A DNA stretch of 64,000 nt from Larkinella humicola (GCF_008727875.1 NZ_VTWS01000002.1:248001-312000); one strand, 5' to 3'. Shown: positions 9,026-17,803, numbered from the stretch's first letter. Notes: a model not told the origin generated them from the sequence alone. Translations and numbers: made by a program.

Positions 9026-11434
9026 ATGCTGAGCAATTACCTGAAAATTGCGTTTCGCAATTTGCTGAAACACAAAACATTCGGCTTTATCAACATAGTC
9101 GGTGTGGCCATCGGACTGGCGTGCTTCCTGCTGATCGCCCTCTACGTGCGCGACGAAGTCAGTTTCGACCGTTACAATACCAAAGCCGACCGGACCTACC
9201 GGGTTTTGCGCACTTTTCTCAACTCTAATGACGGCACCGTCGAGCTGAAACTCGGCACCGTGGCTCCTCCGTTCGGTCCACTGATCAAACAGGATTTTCC
9301 GCAGGCCGAAGAAGTGGTACGCACCCTCAGCACCAGCTCGTTGCTCAAATACGGCGAACACACCTACAACGAAAGCCGGGTGCTATTTGCCGAGAAATCT
9401 ATTTTTAACGTACTGGATTTCAAGGTCATCAGTGGCAATCCCGCGCAGGCCCTGGCGCAACCGTTTTCCATCATGCTGTCGCGGCCGATGGCCGAGAAAT
9501 ATTTCGGCAACGAATCGCCGATGGGAAAAAGCCTGCGGAGCAATAACCAGTTTGAATTGATGGTGACGGGCGTATTTGAACCGTTGCCGTCGCAGTCGCA
9601 CATTCGTCCGGATTTTCTGATCTCATTCAATACCCTGAACGACAACCGGGTTTATGGTGCCGAAGGACTGCGGACCAATTGGAGCAATAACTCGTTTCTG
9701 ACGTATGTTTTGCTGGCCAAAGGCACCGATCCGGACAAATTGGTCAAGGCGTTTCCGGCGTTTCAAAACCGCCGGATCGAACCCAAAGCATCGACGTATT
9801 CGGTTCTGAACCTGCAAAAATTGACCGATATTCACCTCCGCTCCGACACGGACGATGCGCTGGAGGCCGATGGCGACATTCGCTACGTTTACATGTTTTC
9901 GGCCATTGGCCTGTTCATTCTGCTAATCGCCTGCATCAACTACATGAATCTGGCAACAGCCCGTTCGGCGGGTCGGGCGAAGGAGGTCGGCATGCGGAAA
10001 GTAGTGGGTGCTCACCGAAGTCAACTCGTGGGCCAGTTTCTGAGCGAATCCCTTTTGCTGGTGATTTTTGCGTTGAGTCTGGCGGTGGTTCTGGTCGTTT
10101 TGTGTCTGCCTTTCCTCAATGACTTCACCCAAAAGCAACTGACGCTGGATCAATTGACGCACCCGGTTTTTCTGGGCATTGTAGCCGGTATTACTTTGTT
10201 AACGGGTTTGGTGTCGGGGAGTTACCCGGCTTTTTTCCTGACCTCGTTTCAACCCATCAGTGTTCTAAAAGGGAAAATTGCCTCGGCGATGCGGACGGGC
10301 CGGTTCCGGCAGGCGCTGGTGGTGACCCAGTTTGCCATTGCGGTCGTGCTCATTATCAGCACGATGGTGGTCTACAACCAGATGGATTACATTCGAAACT
10401 ACAAACTGGGATATCAGAAAGACCAGATCGTTTTACTGCGGACGGTGGAGGATTCGCCTGTCAATGCCGAAGCGCTGAAGCAGGAGCTAAAGAGCAACAC
10501 ATCGGTTTTGGAAGTGGGACAGTCATCGCGGATTCCGTCGGGGCGGCTGCTGGATTCCTGGGATGCCTACGTGGCCAAAGGCGACAGCATGGCACCTTCC
10601 AAAGTGATTCTCAAGGCCTTATCGGTCGATCACGATTTTATTCCCACCTACAATATGAAAATGGCGGCCGGGCGAAACTTCTCCCGCGCCTACACCACGG
10701 ATGACACGGCGGCCTTTATTCTGAACGAAACCGCAGCCCGCATGTTGGGCTGGAAAAACCCCGAGCAGGCCATTGGGAAACCGTTTGGCTACGGCCAACG
10801 GCGCGGTCAGGTGGTGGGCGTCACCAAAGATTTTCACTTTGAATCCCTCCGCCAGGCCATCCCTCCCATTGCGATGTTTATGCTGCCCGAGCAGCACAAC
10901 TGGATTTCGGTTCACGTGGCGGGTGGGGCCGGTTTGCAGACGGCCCTGGCGCACATCGAGTCCGTCTGGAAACGGCGGTTTTCCAGCCAGCCCTTTTCCT
11001 ATGAGTTTCTGGATCAGCGGTTTGGGCGGCTTTATACCACCGAGCAAACGCAGCAGCAGCTCTTCGGTATTTTCGCCGGTGTTGCCATCCTGATTTCCTG
11101 CCTCGGTTTGTTCGGTTTGTCGATGTTCATGGCAGAACAGCGCACCAAAGAAATTGGCATCCGCAAGGTTCTGGGTGCCTCGACACCCGGACTGGTGACG
11201 CTACTTTCTAAAGATCTGCTGAAGCTGGTTCTGATTGCCCTCGTGCTGGCGTCGCCGGTGGCGTGGTGGGTGATGAATCAATGGCTGGAAGGCTTCGTGT
11301 ACCGAACCAGCATCAGCCCGTGGGTTTTCGTTCTGACGGCGGTCACCGCCATCGCAATTGCCTTTGCGACGGTTTCGTTCCAGAGTATCAAAGCCGCGTT
11401 GATGAATCCGGTGAAGAGTCTGAAATCGGAATAG
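9026..11434 (+). CDS. FtsX/MacB-type ABC transporter permease (second)
   Basis: 802 aa, the same architecture as its upstream neighbour: TM1 near 20-42 (IVGVAIGLACFLLIALYV), periplasmic MacB-like core, FtsX block with EVGMRKVVGAH, second core, and a final FtsX block with KEIGIRKVLGAS. The starts of the two proteins (MLQNYLKIALR, MLSNYLKIAFR) show common descent, but the sequences have diverged, so this is an old duplication. The gap to the first permease is 260 bases and contains a long inverted repeat, so it may be transcribed less or separately. A possible terminator dyad GCTGGTC-AA-GACCAGC follows at 11444-11459. Confidence 0.9.
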   Translation: MLSNYLKIAFRNLLKHKTFGFINIVGVAIGLACFLLIALYVRDEVSFDRYNTKADRTYRVLRTFLNSNDGTVELKLGTVAPPFGPLIKQDFPQAEEVVRTLSTSSLLKYGEHTYNESRVLFAEKSIFNVLDFKVISGNPAQALAQPFSIMLSRPMAEKYFGNESPMGKSLRSNNQFELMVTGVFEPLPSQSHIRPDFLISFNTLNDNRVYGAEGLRTNWSNNSFLTYVLLAKGTDPDKLVKAFPAFQNRRIEPKASTYSVLNLQKLTDIHLRSDTDDALEADGDIRYVYMFSAIGLFILLIACINYMNLATARSAGRAKEVGMRKVVGAHRSQLVGQFLSESLLLVIFALSLAVVLVVLCLPFLNDFTQKQLTLDQLTHPVFLGIVAGITLLTGLVSGSYPAFFLTSFQPISVLKGKIASAMRTGRFRQALVVTQFAIAVVLIISTMVVYNQMDYIRNYKLGYQKDQIVLLRTVEDSPVNAEALKQELKSNTSVLEVGQSSRIPSGRLLDSWDAYVAKGDSMAPSKVILKALSVDHDFIPTYNMKMAAGRNFSRAYTTDDTAAFILNETAARMLGWKNPEQAIGKPFGYGQRRGQVVGVTKDFHFESLRQAIPPIAMFMLPEQHNWISVHVAGGAGLQTALAHIESVWKRRFSSQPFSYEFLDQRFGRLYTTEQTQQQLFGIFAGVAILISCLGLFGLSMFMAEQRTKEIGIRKVLGASTPGLVTLLSKDLLKLVLIALVLASPVAWWVMNQWLEGFVYRTSISPWVFVLTAVTAIAIAFATVSFQSIKAALMNPVKSLKSE

Positions 11435-11443
11435 CTTTAATAT

Positions 11444-11459
11444 GCTGGTCAAGACCAGC
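11444..11459. terminator. Short hairpin after the permease operon
   Basis: Perfect 7-bp stem (GCTGGTC/GACCAGC) with a two-base AA spacer, ten bases after the stop of the second permease. No T-run follows on the plus strand, so termination is uncertain. Confidence 0.35.
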
Positions 11460-11621
11460 CCCACCATTCAGCAAAGCAGACAACCTCCCCTGTAAAAAAT
11501 AAACCGTCCTAAACGGTTGCTTCTTACTTTGCCCGAATGATGATGGCGGTTATTCGGGGTACCCGATTGCGCCCTGATCGTATGCCCGGTAACGATTCGT
11601 AACCTCAGATTCTGCCAACTC

Positions 11622-12779
11622 ATGCGCAACGCCCAAACCAAGCCCACCAAACCTAAAAAATCGTTCCTGCGGGAATGGCTCGATTCGATTTTGTTTGCCG
11701 TGATTGCCGCGACGCTGATCCGGTTTCTGACCTTCGAAGCCTACGCCATTCCGACGCCGTCGATGGAGAACAGCCTGCTGGTGGGCGATTTCCTGTTTGT
11801 CAGCAAACTGCACTACGGTTCCCGAACGCCCCAGACGCCTTTGCAGGTGCCCCTCACCCACCAGAAGATTTGGGGGACGGAAATACCGTCTTACAGCGAC
11901 CTGATCCAATTGCCAACCTATCGCCTGCCCGGTTTTACGACCGTAAAAAACGGTGATGTCGTGGTGTTCAATTTTCCCCCGCCCAAAGCTGGCGAACCGG
12001 ACTATCCGATGGATTTGCGAACCAACCTCATCAAGCGCTGCATTGGTATTCCGGGTGACCAACTCGAAATCCGGCAGGAGCAGGTTTACGTCAATGGGAA
12101 GGCGTTTCCAACGCCGGTTCGGGCCGAAACCAGTTATTTCATGAGAACGACGGAGGTGCTGAACGAGCGGTTTTTCCGGAAATACAACATCATCAACGAT
12201 TACAAATCGGCGGAAGGGCCATTTATCAACTGGCAGCCCATCGAAGAATACAACGAAGCCACGAAGGCTTCCGTGCTGGTGGGCTACAGCGTCACCACGA
12301 CGCCGGAGGTCATTGCCAAACTGAAAGAACTGGACTGGGTGAAGGGAATCGAGCGAATGACGGAACCCGCCGGGCAACTCGCTCCGGGCATTTACGGCGG
12401 CTCGGCGTATGCCTGGAATCGCGACAATTTTGGTCCGCTGGCCGTTCCGAAAAAGGGCCAGACCATTCCGATCAACCCGCAAACCATCGCCGTTTACGGC
12501 ACATTGATCAGCCGCCACGAAGGCAACGAGAAGGTGAAAACAACCGCGAACAGCCTCACGATCAACGGCCAGCCGATCACGTCGTATACCTTCAAGCAGG
12601 ATTATTATTTCATGATGGGCGACAACCGCCACAATTCCGACGATTCGCGTTACTGGGGTTTTGTGCCGGAGAATCACATCGTTGGCAAGGCGGTTTTCGT
12701 CTGGATGTCGATCGACCCCGACCCGTCGACGGTTTGGGCTAAAATCCGCTGGAACCGGTTGTTCCGGTTAATCGAATAA
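11622..12779 (+). CDS. lepB: Signal peptidase I
   Basis: Inner membrane protease that cleaves signal peptides of exported proteins. One N-terminal membrane segment at about residues 20-38 precedes the catalytic box with Ser47 ([14 protein letters not shown]). The general-base Lys138 lies in [11 protein letters not shown]. The conserved box near residues 330-355 reads [18 protein letters not shown]. At 385 aa it is longer than the proteobacterial enzyme because of an insertion of about 150 residues between the Lys box and the last box, which is usual in Bacteroidota. The DUF1330 gene begins 3 bases after its stop, so they are probably cotranscribed. Confidence 0.95.
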   Translation: MRNAQTKPTKPKKSFLREWLDSILFAVIAATLIRFLTFEAYAIPTPSMENSLLVGDFLFVSKLHYGSRTPQTPLQVPLTHQKIWGTEIPSYSDLIQLPTYRLPGFTTVKNGDVVVFNFPPPKAGEPDYPMDLRTNLIKRCIGIPGDQLEIRQEQVYVNGKAFPTPVRAETSYFMRTTEVLNERFFRKYNIINDYKSAEGPFINWQPIEEYNEATKASVLVGYSVTTTPEVIAKLKELDWVKGIERMTEPAGQLAPGIYGGSAYAWNRDNFGPLAVPKKGQTIPINPQTIAVYGTLISRHEGNEKVKTTANSLTINGQPITSYTFKQDYYFMMGDNRHNSDDSRYWGFVPENHIVGKAVFVWMSIDPDPSTVWAKIRWNRLFRLIE

Positions 12780-12782
12780 ACC

Positions 12783-13085
12783 ATGCTGTATTACACCCAG
12801 ATCCTGTTTGTAAAACCGGGGCAGGAAACGATTTTTCACGCCTTCGAAGAGCACGTTTTGCCCTTGCTTGATCAGTATGGGGGCGAATTGCTTTACCGGG
12901 TTCGGCCACCCCGATCGGCGGTGATTGCGACCACGCTGGCTTATCCGTACGAACTTCACCTCGTCACCTTTCCAACGAAGGCCGACTTTGAAGCGTACCG
13001 CGATGATCCGCAACGCCAGCAGTATCTGGCGTTGAAAGACCAGTCGATTGACCGGGTTCTGTTGATTGAAGGAGTGGCACTGTAG
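12783..13085 (+). CDS. DUF1330-like small protein
   Basis: 100 aa soluble protein with a ferredoxin-like dimeric alpha/beta barrel pattern: an N-terminal strand (YYTQILFVKPG), a helix, a central strand with charged residues, and the conserved-looking motif KADFEAYRDDPQRQQY followed by a final strand. This resembles DUF1330, whose biochemical role is not established. It starts 3 bases after lepB, so translation is probably coupled. Confidence 0.65.
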   Translation: MLYYTQILFVKPGQETIFHAFEEHVLPLLDQYGGELLYRVRPPRSAVIATTLAYPYELHLVTFPTKADFEAYRDDPQRQQYLALKDQSIDRVLLIEGVAL

Positions 13086-13131
13086 CCCGTCAGAGGTGAT
13101 AATTTTCAGTTTTAGGCCCAATATCAATCAG

Positions 13132-13161
13132 TTTCCGCTACTTTGTATCCGTTTAGTTTTG
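13132..13161 (+). promoter_or_regulatory. Candidate Bacteroidota-type promoter for the YtxH gene
   Basis: TAGTTTTG at 13154-13161 matches the -7 consensus TAnnTTTG exactly, and a TTTC at 13132-13135 lies close to the -33 position. Transcription would start some 35-40 bases before the ATG at 13206. Seen by eye only. Confidence 0.4.
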
Positions 13162-13205
13162 TAAATCGAATTCAGTAATCATTACAAACCGTACCATTGT
13201 ACACC

Positions 13206-13466
13206 ATGAAAACCGAAAAAGTAATCTTGAGCGTTTTGCTGGCAGCCACCGCCGGTGTGGCCCTGGGCATCTTGTTTGCACCGGAAAAAGGGGAAAAAGT
13301 CCGCAGAAAGATCCGGGAAAAGGGAGAGGATTATCTGGAAGACCTGAAAGATGAATACAACCATTCCGTCAAAAGCCTCAAGCGGAAAGTCGATGCCGCC
13401 TACGACGACATCGCCACGAAATTCAAAAGCCATTCGGAAGAGCCGAAAGAGAGTAAAACCGCGTAA
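13206..13466 (+). CDS. YtxH-domain small membrane protein
   Basis: 86 aa. An N-terminal membrane segment (residues 6-22, VILSVLLAATAGVALGILFAP) runs straight into the family hallmark APEKGEKVRRKI and then a long charged amphipathic helix. YtxH proteins are small, stress-associated membrane proteins of unclear function. I chose the ATG at 13206 rather than the in-frame TTG at 13197. A strong hairpin at 13473-13503 follows the stop, so it is probably transcribed alone. Confidence 0.85.
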   Translation: MKTEKVILSVLLAATAGVALGILFAPEKGEKVRRKIREKGEDYLEDLKDEYNHSVKSLKRKVDAAYDDIATKFKSHSEEPKESKTA

Positions 13467-13472
13467 TTCCCA

Positions 13473-13503
13473 CCTCACCGGGCAAGCTTCTTGCCCGGTG
13501 AGG
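13473..13503. terminator. Strong hairpin after the YtxH gene
   Basis: Perfect 14-bp GC-rich stem, 13473-13486 paired with 13490-13503 (CCTCACCGGGCAAG/CTTGCCCGGTGAGG), with a 3-base loop, seven bases after the stop codon. The following TTGACTTCT is moderately T-rich. A good intrinsic terminator candidate. Confidence 0.75.
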
Positions 13504-13577
13504 TTGACTTCTGCATAATTTTCGGTAAAGTTGCCGGATTATCTCTATACCATAGCCCGCTTCCAACCGAAAAATCC

Positions 13578-14402
13578 ATGGAAACCGTCCTTGACCTCCG
13601 ACTTGCGGTATTGATTGACGCCGACAATGTGCCTTATTCCAACGTCCGGGGCATGTTGGAAGAAATTGCCAAGTATGGAACACCGACGTTTAAACGCATT
13701 TATGCCGACTGGACCAAACCGACCGTGGCCGGTTGGAAAACCGTGCTGCTCGAAAACGCGATCACGCCCATCCAACAATACAGCTATACCACCGGCAAAA
13801 ACGCGACCGACTCGGCCATGATCATCGATGCGATGGACATTCTGTATACCGGGCGGGTCGATGGGTTTTGTATTGTTTCGAGCGACAGTGATTTTACGCG
13901 CCTGGCCACGCGCCTGCGCGAAGCCGGCATGAAAGTGTTTGGCATCGGCGAAAAGAAAACGCCAACGCCGTTTATCTCCGCCTGTAACAAATTCATTTAC
14001 CTCGAAATCCTGAAAAAAAACGAGGCAGTACCCGTTCTCGTACCAGCCGCTGCCAAAACCCGTTCCCGGAAAAAAGCCACGCCGAGACCCGTTGAGATCC
14101 CGGTCAAACCGGCGAAAGAACCGGAACCGGTTTCCGTTGTGGAACCCGAAGCGATTGGCAAGGTAAACAAAGACGTCATCAAGATGATTGTCGATAGCAT
14201 CAACGACCTCGCCGACGAATCCGGCTGGGCATTTCTGGGTGAACTCGGGAATCTCCTCCCCAAAAAACAGGCCGACTTCGACCCTCGCAATTACGGTTTC
14301 AAGAAGCTGGTTCCGCTGTTAAAAAGCATCGACCAGTTTGAAATTGACGAGCGTGAAACCGGCAAAGGCAACTTCAAACTGGTGTATGTGCGGGTGAAAT
14401 GA
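13578..14402 (+). CDS. NYN-domain ribonuclease-like protein with C-terminal OST-HTH/LOTUS domain
   Basis: 274 aa. The N-terminal PIN-like NYN domain (about 8-155) shows the acidic residues expected of a metal-dependent RNase: Asp14 and Asp16 in LIDADN, the Asp of TDSAMIIDAMD and the SSDSDF motif. After a Pro/Lys-rich linker (about 160-195) comes an OST-HTH/LOTUS-type winged helix (about 197-270, with FLGELGNLLPKK and YGFKKL), a domain thought to bind RNA. The architecture resembles eukaryotic MARF1/limkain and bacterial LabA-like proteins. Cytosolic. I chose the ATG at 13578 because upstream in-frame residues overlap the terminator hairpin. It is flanked by unrelated genes. Confidence 0.85.
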   Translation: METVLDLRLAVLIDADNVPYSNVRGMLEEIAKYGTPTFKRIYADWTKPTVAGWKTVLLENAITPIQQYSYTTGKNATDSAMIIDAMDILYTGRVDGFCIVSSDSDFTRLATRLREAGMKVFGIGEKKTPTPFISACNKFIYLEILKKNEAVPVLVPAAAKTRSRKKATPRPVEIPVKPAKEPEPVSVVEPEAIGKVNKDVIKMIVDSINDLADESGWAFLGELGNLLPKKQADFDPRNYGFKKLVPLLKSIDQFEIDERETGKGNFKLVYVRVK

Positions 14403-14405
14403 AGA

Positions 14406-14765
14406 TTAGTACTTCAACTCCGTCGTGACAAATTCCAGCACCTGATCGCCGGTATTCTGCAAGTCGTGAATGGCACGGCCTTTCTGAAGAATATTCTGAA
14501 AGGAAGTCTGATTTTTTTTGAATGTAAACCGCACCTGACTGCCGTCTTCCTGGTTGGAAACACCTTCGCCATCCTGAAGCACGGTCCAGAAGTAATCGTA
14601 GTTATGGCGGTGGTAATGGATTCGCTCCCCCGGATGCAGGGCAATGTGCCAAACTTTGACCTTCTCGTTTTCAAAGAGCAGCGTGTGCCCTACGTGGTCA
14701 TTGTCACTATTCTGCTGCAGGTCTTCCCGCAGCGCTTCCGCCGATGGACTTGGATACGCTGACAT
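14406..14765 (-). CDS. Cupin-domain protein
   Basis: 119 aa, a single small beta-barrel. The first cupin motif is visible as HPGERIHYHRHNYDYFW, with three histidines suited to metal binding; the second motif region is near HDLQNTGDQVLEFV. Substrate and reaction cannot be read from the sequence. Its 3' end is 3 bases from that of the NYN gene (convergent). Confidence 0.8.
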   Translation of the reverse strand: MSAYPSPSAEALREDLQQNSDNDHVGHTLLFENEKVKVWHIALHPGERIHYHRHNYDYFWTVLQDGEGVSNQEDGSQVRFTFKKNQTSFQNILQKGRAIHDLQNTGDQVLEFVTTELKY

Positions 14766-14822
14766 GGTGATGAGTAGTAAGGATTTCCGGTTTGGCGGTA
14801 AAGATACTCCTTCCCTGCTTTC

Positions 14823-15404
14823 TCACTTCTTTTTCTTGTAAAAATTATAGATAATCGAAACCTGAAACGTCCGGTTGCGGTATTCGACAATGGAGCTGTT
14901 GGAAACATTGTTCAGTCCGTGAATATACCGGAGGTTCAAACTGAATTGTTCCGCCATGTCCAGAAAATCGTAGTGAGCGCCAATGGCAATGCCGGTATCC
15001 TGCTTCTTTCCGGGGCCGTAGGGCGTGTCGATGGCGTAGCTGAACTCCGGTCCGGCCTGAAGCACAACGCCTTCGGTAGGAATCCAACCCAGCATCAGCG
15101 GAATACTCAGGTAATTGTAATTGTTCCGGATCGTTTGTGGATTGACACCCAGGCGTTTAAAAGTACCTCCTTTGATAGAATACAATACTTCCGGCTGCGC
15201 CACGAAGCGTTTGTAGCGAAGGCGGTATACCCCTCCCAAATGAAAGGCGGTTTTGTAGCGTGAAATATACGGGGTAATTCCTTCCTGAGCGGTGATGGAC
15301 GAACTGGCACCGGCTTTTAAACCAAATACACCCTGAAGCTGAGCAAATGAAGCAAACGAAGCGAACAAAAACGCCACCAATATAAGTAGTCTGACTTTCA
15401 ACAT
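14823..15404 (-). CDS. Outer membrane beta-barrel protein (PorT/porin-like family)
   Basis: 193 aa with a clean signal peptide (residues 1-21, LLILVAFLFASFASFAQ). The mature chain shows alternating strand patterns (FGLKAGASSS, FHLGGVYRLRY, LSIPLMLGWIP, YAIDTPYG, FSLNLRYIHGLNN) typical of an eight-stranded outer membrane barrel, and it ends in FQVSIIYNFYKKKK. Function unknown. A perfect 31-bp inverted repeat lies upstream at 15551-15640, between it and yqgE. Confidence 0.8.
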   Translation of the reverse strand: MLKVRLLILVAFLFASFASFAQLQGVFGLKAGASSSITAQEGITPYISRYKTAFHLGGVYRLRYKRFVAQPEVLYSIKGGTFKRLGVNPQTIRNNYNYLSIPLMLGWIPTEGVVLQAGPEFSYAIDTPYGPGKKQDTGIAIGAHYDFLDMAEQFSLNLRYIHGLNNVSNSSIVEYRNRTFQVSIIYNFYKKKK

Positions 15405-15550
15405 ACGGTTTTGGAGAAATAAACAAATCCGTTCACCCCTGAGAGCGTGAACCGGCAGACAAATAACGGGAGAAATTCAGTTATCTTACGGGTATAGCCC
15501 GAAGTTTCGGGCCATTTTCACAAAAATTAAGAGAATAGACAAGAGACGAT

Positions 15551-15640
15551 AGACAAGAGAGATGAGACAAGAGAGTAAAGAGTAGAATCGTCGGTTTTCA
15601 GGAATTTAGTCTTTACTCTCTTGTCTCATCTCTCTTGTCT
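15551..15640. repeat. Perfect 31-bp inverted repeat with internal direct repeats
   Basis: 15551-15581 is the exact reverse complement of 15610-15640 over 31 bases, with a 28-base spacer. Each arm is itself built of near-repeats of GACAAGAGAG/TGAGACAAGAGAG, and a further partial copy (GACAAGAGAC) precedes the left arm at 15538. It starts nine bases after the yqgE stop on the minus strand, so it is transcribed as the 3' end of that message. Terminator or RNA-stability role is inferred. Confidence 0.85.
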
Positions 15641-15648
15641 ACCCTGAA

Positions 15649-16206
15649 TCAATTCAGCCGCGGATCGACGGGGTAATGGGAAAGCACCCGGTATTGCCCG
15701 CCCATCTGGCGCAGAATACCCCGCCAGAACTGGTCGGAGGGCGTATCGAAGATGTAGCTTGAATCGGCCTGAGTCACAATCCAGGCATTCTGGGCCATTT
15801 CGTCGGCCAGTTGCCCCCCCGACCAGCCGGAGTACCCGACAAAAAACCGGACGTCGGATTCTTTCACGGCACCGGCGTTGATGAGTTGCCGCAACCGGTC
15901 GAAATTACCGCTCCAGTAGAGGCCGTTGGGCAATTCGATGGATTCGTCCACCGTGTGCCCCAGCCGGTGAATGTAGTGCAGGGTGTTTTGCTGCACCGGC
16001 CCGCCGACATACAGGGAATAGTCGTGGTACATTTCATCGGTCAGCACATCGTTCAGTTTCACCTGCGCAATCTGGTTCAGAACCAGCCCGAACGTGCCCT
16101 CCTCGTTATGGTCGCACACCAGCACGACACTTCGTTCAAAATTCGGATCGCCCAGAAACGGTTCAGCGATCAGCAGACATCCATTGGTGATCGGTTGTGC
16201 GCTCAT
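15649..16206 (-). CDS. YqgE/AlgH family protein
   Basis: 185 aa, close to the family length. The N-terminal signature GCLLIAEPFLGDPNFERSVV and the FGLVLNQ segment identify the UPF0301 YqgE/AlgH family; FVGYSGWSGGQL appears in the middle, as usual. Soluble protein; its molecular role is not established, despite the AlgH name. It starts at 16206 and is divergent from the DUF5690 gene across about 200 bases. Confidence 0.92.
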   Translation of the reverse strand: MSAQPITNGCLLIAEPFLGDPNFERSVVLVCDHNEEGTFGLVLNQIAQVKLNDVLTDEMYHDYSLYVGGPVQQNTLHYIHRLGHTVDESIELPNGLYWSGNFDRLRQLINAGAVKESDVRFFVGYSGWSGGQLADEMAQNAWIVTQADSSYIFDTPSDQFWRGILRQMGGQYRVLSHYPVDPRLN

Positions 16207-16415
16207 ATCGGTTGTATTCAGGTGGAGACTAACGTGAATGTAAGAATATATACGAAAGAGTGGCCCACTTCGGTATACAGTTTTCTGTGTTTATGTAACA
16301 CAATCTTAATACCAAAAAACCGCATACGCCGGGAAGTCTGCCGAATTTTGATTTTTAGGTTCCGGCGCGTCTTCTATTCATAAATCCTGTGTAATTTGTG
16401 ATCAAACCGACCCGA

Positions 16416-17708
16416 ATGCCCAACAAATCCATTTTACGAAACCCGATCCTCTTCATTGCTTTCGGCGCGGTCGCTGCGTTTTGCACCTACGCCTGCATGT
16501 ATGCGTTCCGGAAAGGCATTACGGCCGTCATTTTCGAAGGCATGAGTTACGCCGGCATCAGCTACAAAATCTGGCTCATCACGGCGCAGGTGCTGGGCTA
16601 TGCGGTTTCCAAACGGATTGGCGTGAAGGTCGTATCGGAGATGAAACCGGCGCAACGCGCACTGTACATCCTGATTTTTATTGGTTTGGCTGAACTAGCG
16701 TTGCTCGGTTTTGCGCTGACCCCGCCCCCCTACAACATCGTTTTTTTGTTCCTGAACGGCTTGCCGCTGGGCATGGTCTATGGCATCATGCTGGGTTTTC
16801 TGGAAGGCCGGCGGCAAACCGACGCCCTCGTTGCCGGACTCACGGCCTCATTCATCTTTGCGTCGGGATTTGTCAAAACCGTCGCCCTGACCATCCGGAG
16901 TGCCTGGGGCATTTCGGAGTTCTGGCTCCCCTTCGTTACGGGTCTGCTGTTTGTCGTTCCGCTGCTGATTTCGGTCTGGATGATGACGCTCCTCCCTCCG
17001 CCTTCGCCCGAAGACCACGATCTCCGCACCGAACGGCGACCGATGAACCAGACCGAACGGCGGCATTTTCTCCAGACTTTTTCGGTGGGGCTCACTACGC
17101 TGATCGTCTCCTACGTGCTGCTATCGGCCTTTCGGGATTTCCGCGATAATTTTGCCCCCGAAATTCTTTCGGCTGTTGGCATTACCAATCCGGGTGTGTT
17201 TACCAAAACGGAAACCACGGTCGCGTTCGGAATTCTGGTCGTCATGGGGGCATTGCAACTCATCAAAGACAACTTTCTGGCGTTCCGGCTCATCAACATC
17301 GTGATGCTGCTGTCGGCGGTGCTGATTGGCATCAGTACCTGGCTTTTTCAGCAGGGCATACTTTCGCCGGGAACCTGGTTTACACTGGTGGGGCTGGGAC
17401 TTTACGGGGCTTATGTGCCGTGCAACGGGCTGTATTTCGAACGGTTGGTAGCGTCGTTCCGCTACGTGAGCACGGTGGGCTTCATCGTGACCCTGGCGGA
17501 TTATTACGGCTACATGGGAAGTGTCGCCGTTGTGTTGTATAAAAACTTCGGCCAGCCGAACATCAGTTTCCTCGATTTTTTCATCTACTCGGCCTATGTG
17601 ATTTCCGTCGTCTACGGCGTTCTGATCGTCGTTTCTTTTGGGTATTTTCAGCGGAAATACAAGGCGGTTGTTTCGCAGCGTTTGGAGGAAAGTGTTTCGC
17701 GGAGTTAA
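16416..17708 (+). CDS. DUF5690 multi-spanning membrane protein (MFS-like)
   Basis: 430 aa with about eleven to twelve hydrophobic segments, e.g. LFIAFGAVAAFCTYACMYAF, IVFLFLNGLPLGMVYGIMLG and FIVTLADYYGYMGSVAVVLY. The arrangement suggests a transporter of the major facilitator type, matching DUF5690. Substrate unknown. The ATG at 16416 is preferred; a GTG six codons upstream (16398) is possible. The last codons and stop lie inside the left arm of the long inverted repeat at 17694-17790, so the C-terminal SRS and TAA come from the repeat. Confidence 0.8.
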   Translation: MPNKSILRNPILFIAFGAVAAFCTYACMYAFRKGITAVIFEGMSYAGISYKIWLITAQVLGYAVSKRIGVKVVSEMKPAQRALYILIFIGLAELALLGFALTPPPYNIVFLFLNGLPLGMVYGIMLGFLEGRRQTDALVAGLTASFIFASGFVKTVALTIRSAWGISEFWLPFVTGLLFVVPLLISVWMMTLLPPPSPEDHDLRTERRPMNQTERRHFLQTFSVGLTTLIVSYVLLSAFRDFRDNFAPEILSAVGITNPGVFTKTETTVAFGILVVMGALQLIKDNFLAFRLINIVMLLSAVLIGISTWLFQQGILSPGTWFTLVGLGLYGAYVPCNGLYFERLVASFRYVSTVGFIVTLADYYGYMGSVAVVLYKNFGQPNISFLDFFIYSAYVISVVYGVLIVVSFGYFQRKYKAVVSQRLEESVSRS

Positions 17709-17790
17709 GCGGAGAAAAAAAAGAGTTGAGCAGAGAAGTTTTAAATATCCTCCGCTCAACTCCTTTCTTCTCCGCTTAACTCCGCGAAAC
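17694..17790. repeat. Long inverted repeat, bidirectional terminator candidate
   Basis: Arms 17694-17716 and 17768-17790 pair perfectly over 23 bases. Further pairing lies inside (GAGTTGAGC at 17723-17731 with 17754-17762). It separates the convergent DUF5690 and pyruvate kinase genes and overlaps the DUF5690 stop codon. Arms consist of related words (GCGGAG, TTAAGCGGAG, TTGAGCAGAG), like the repeat at 8767-8863. Confidence 0.85.
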
Positions 17791-17803
17791 AACTCTTCTC
17801 TCT

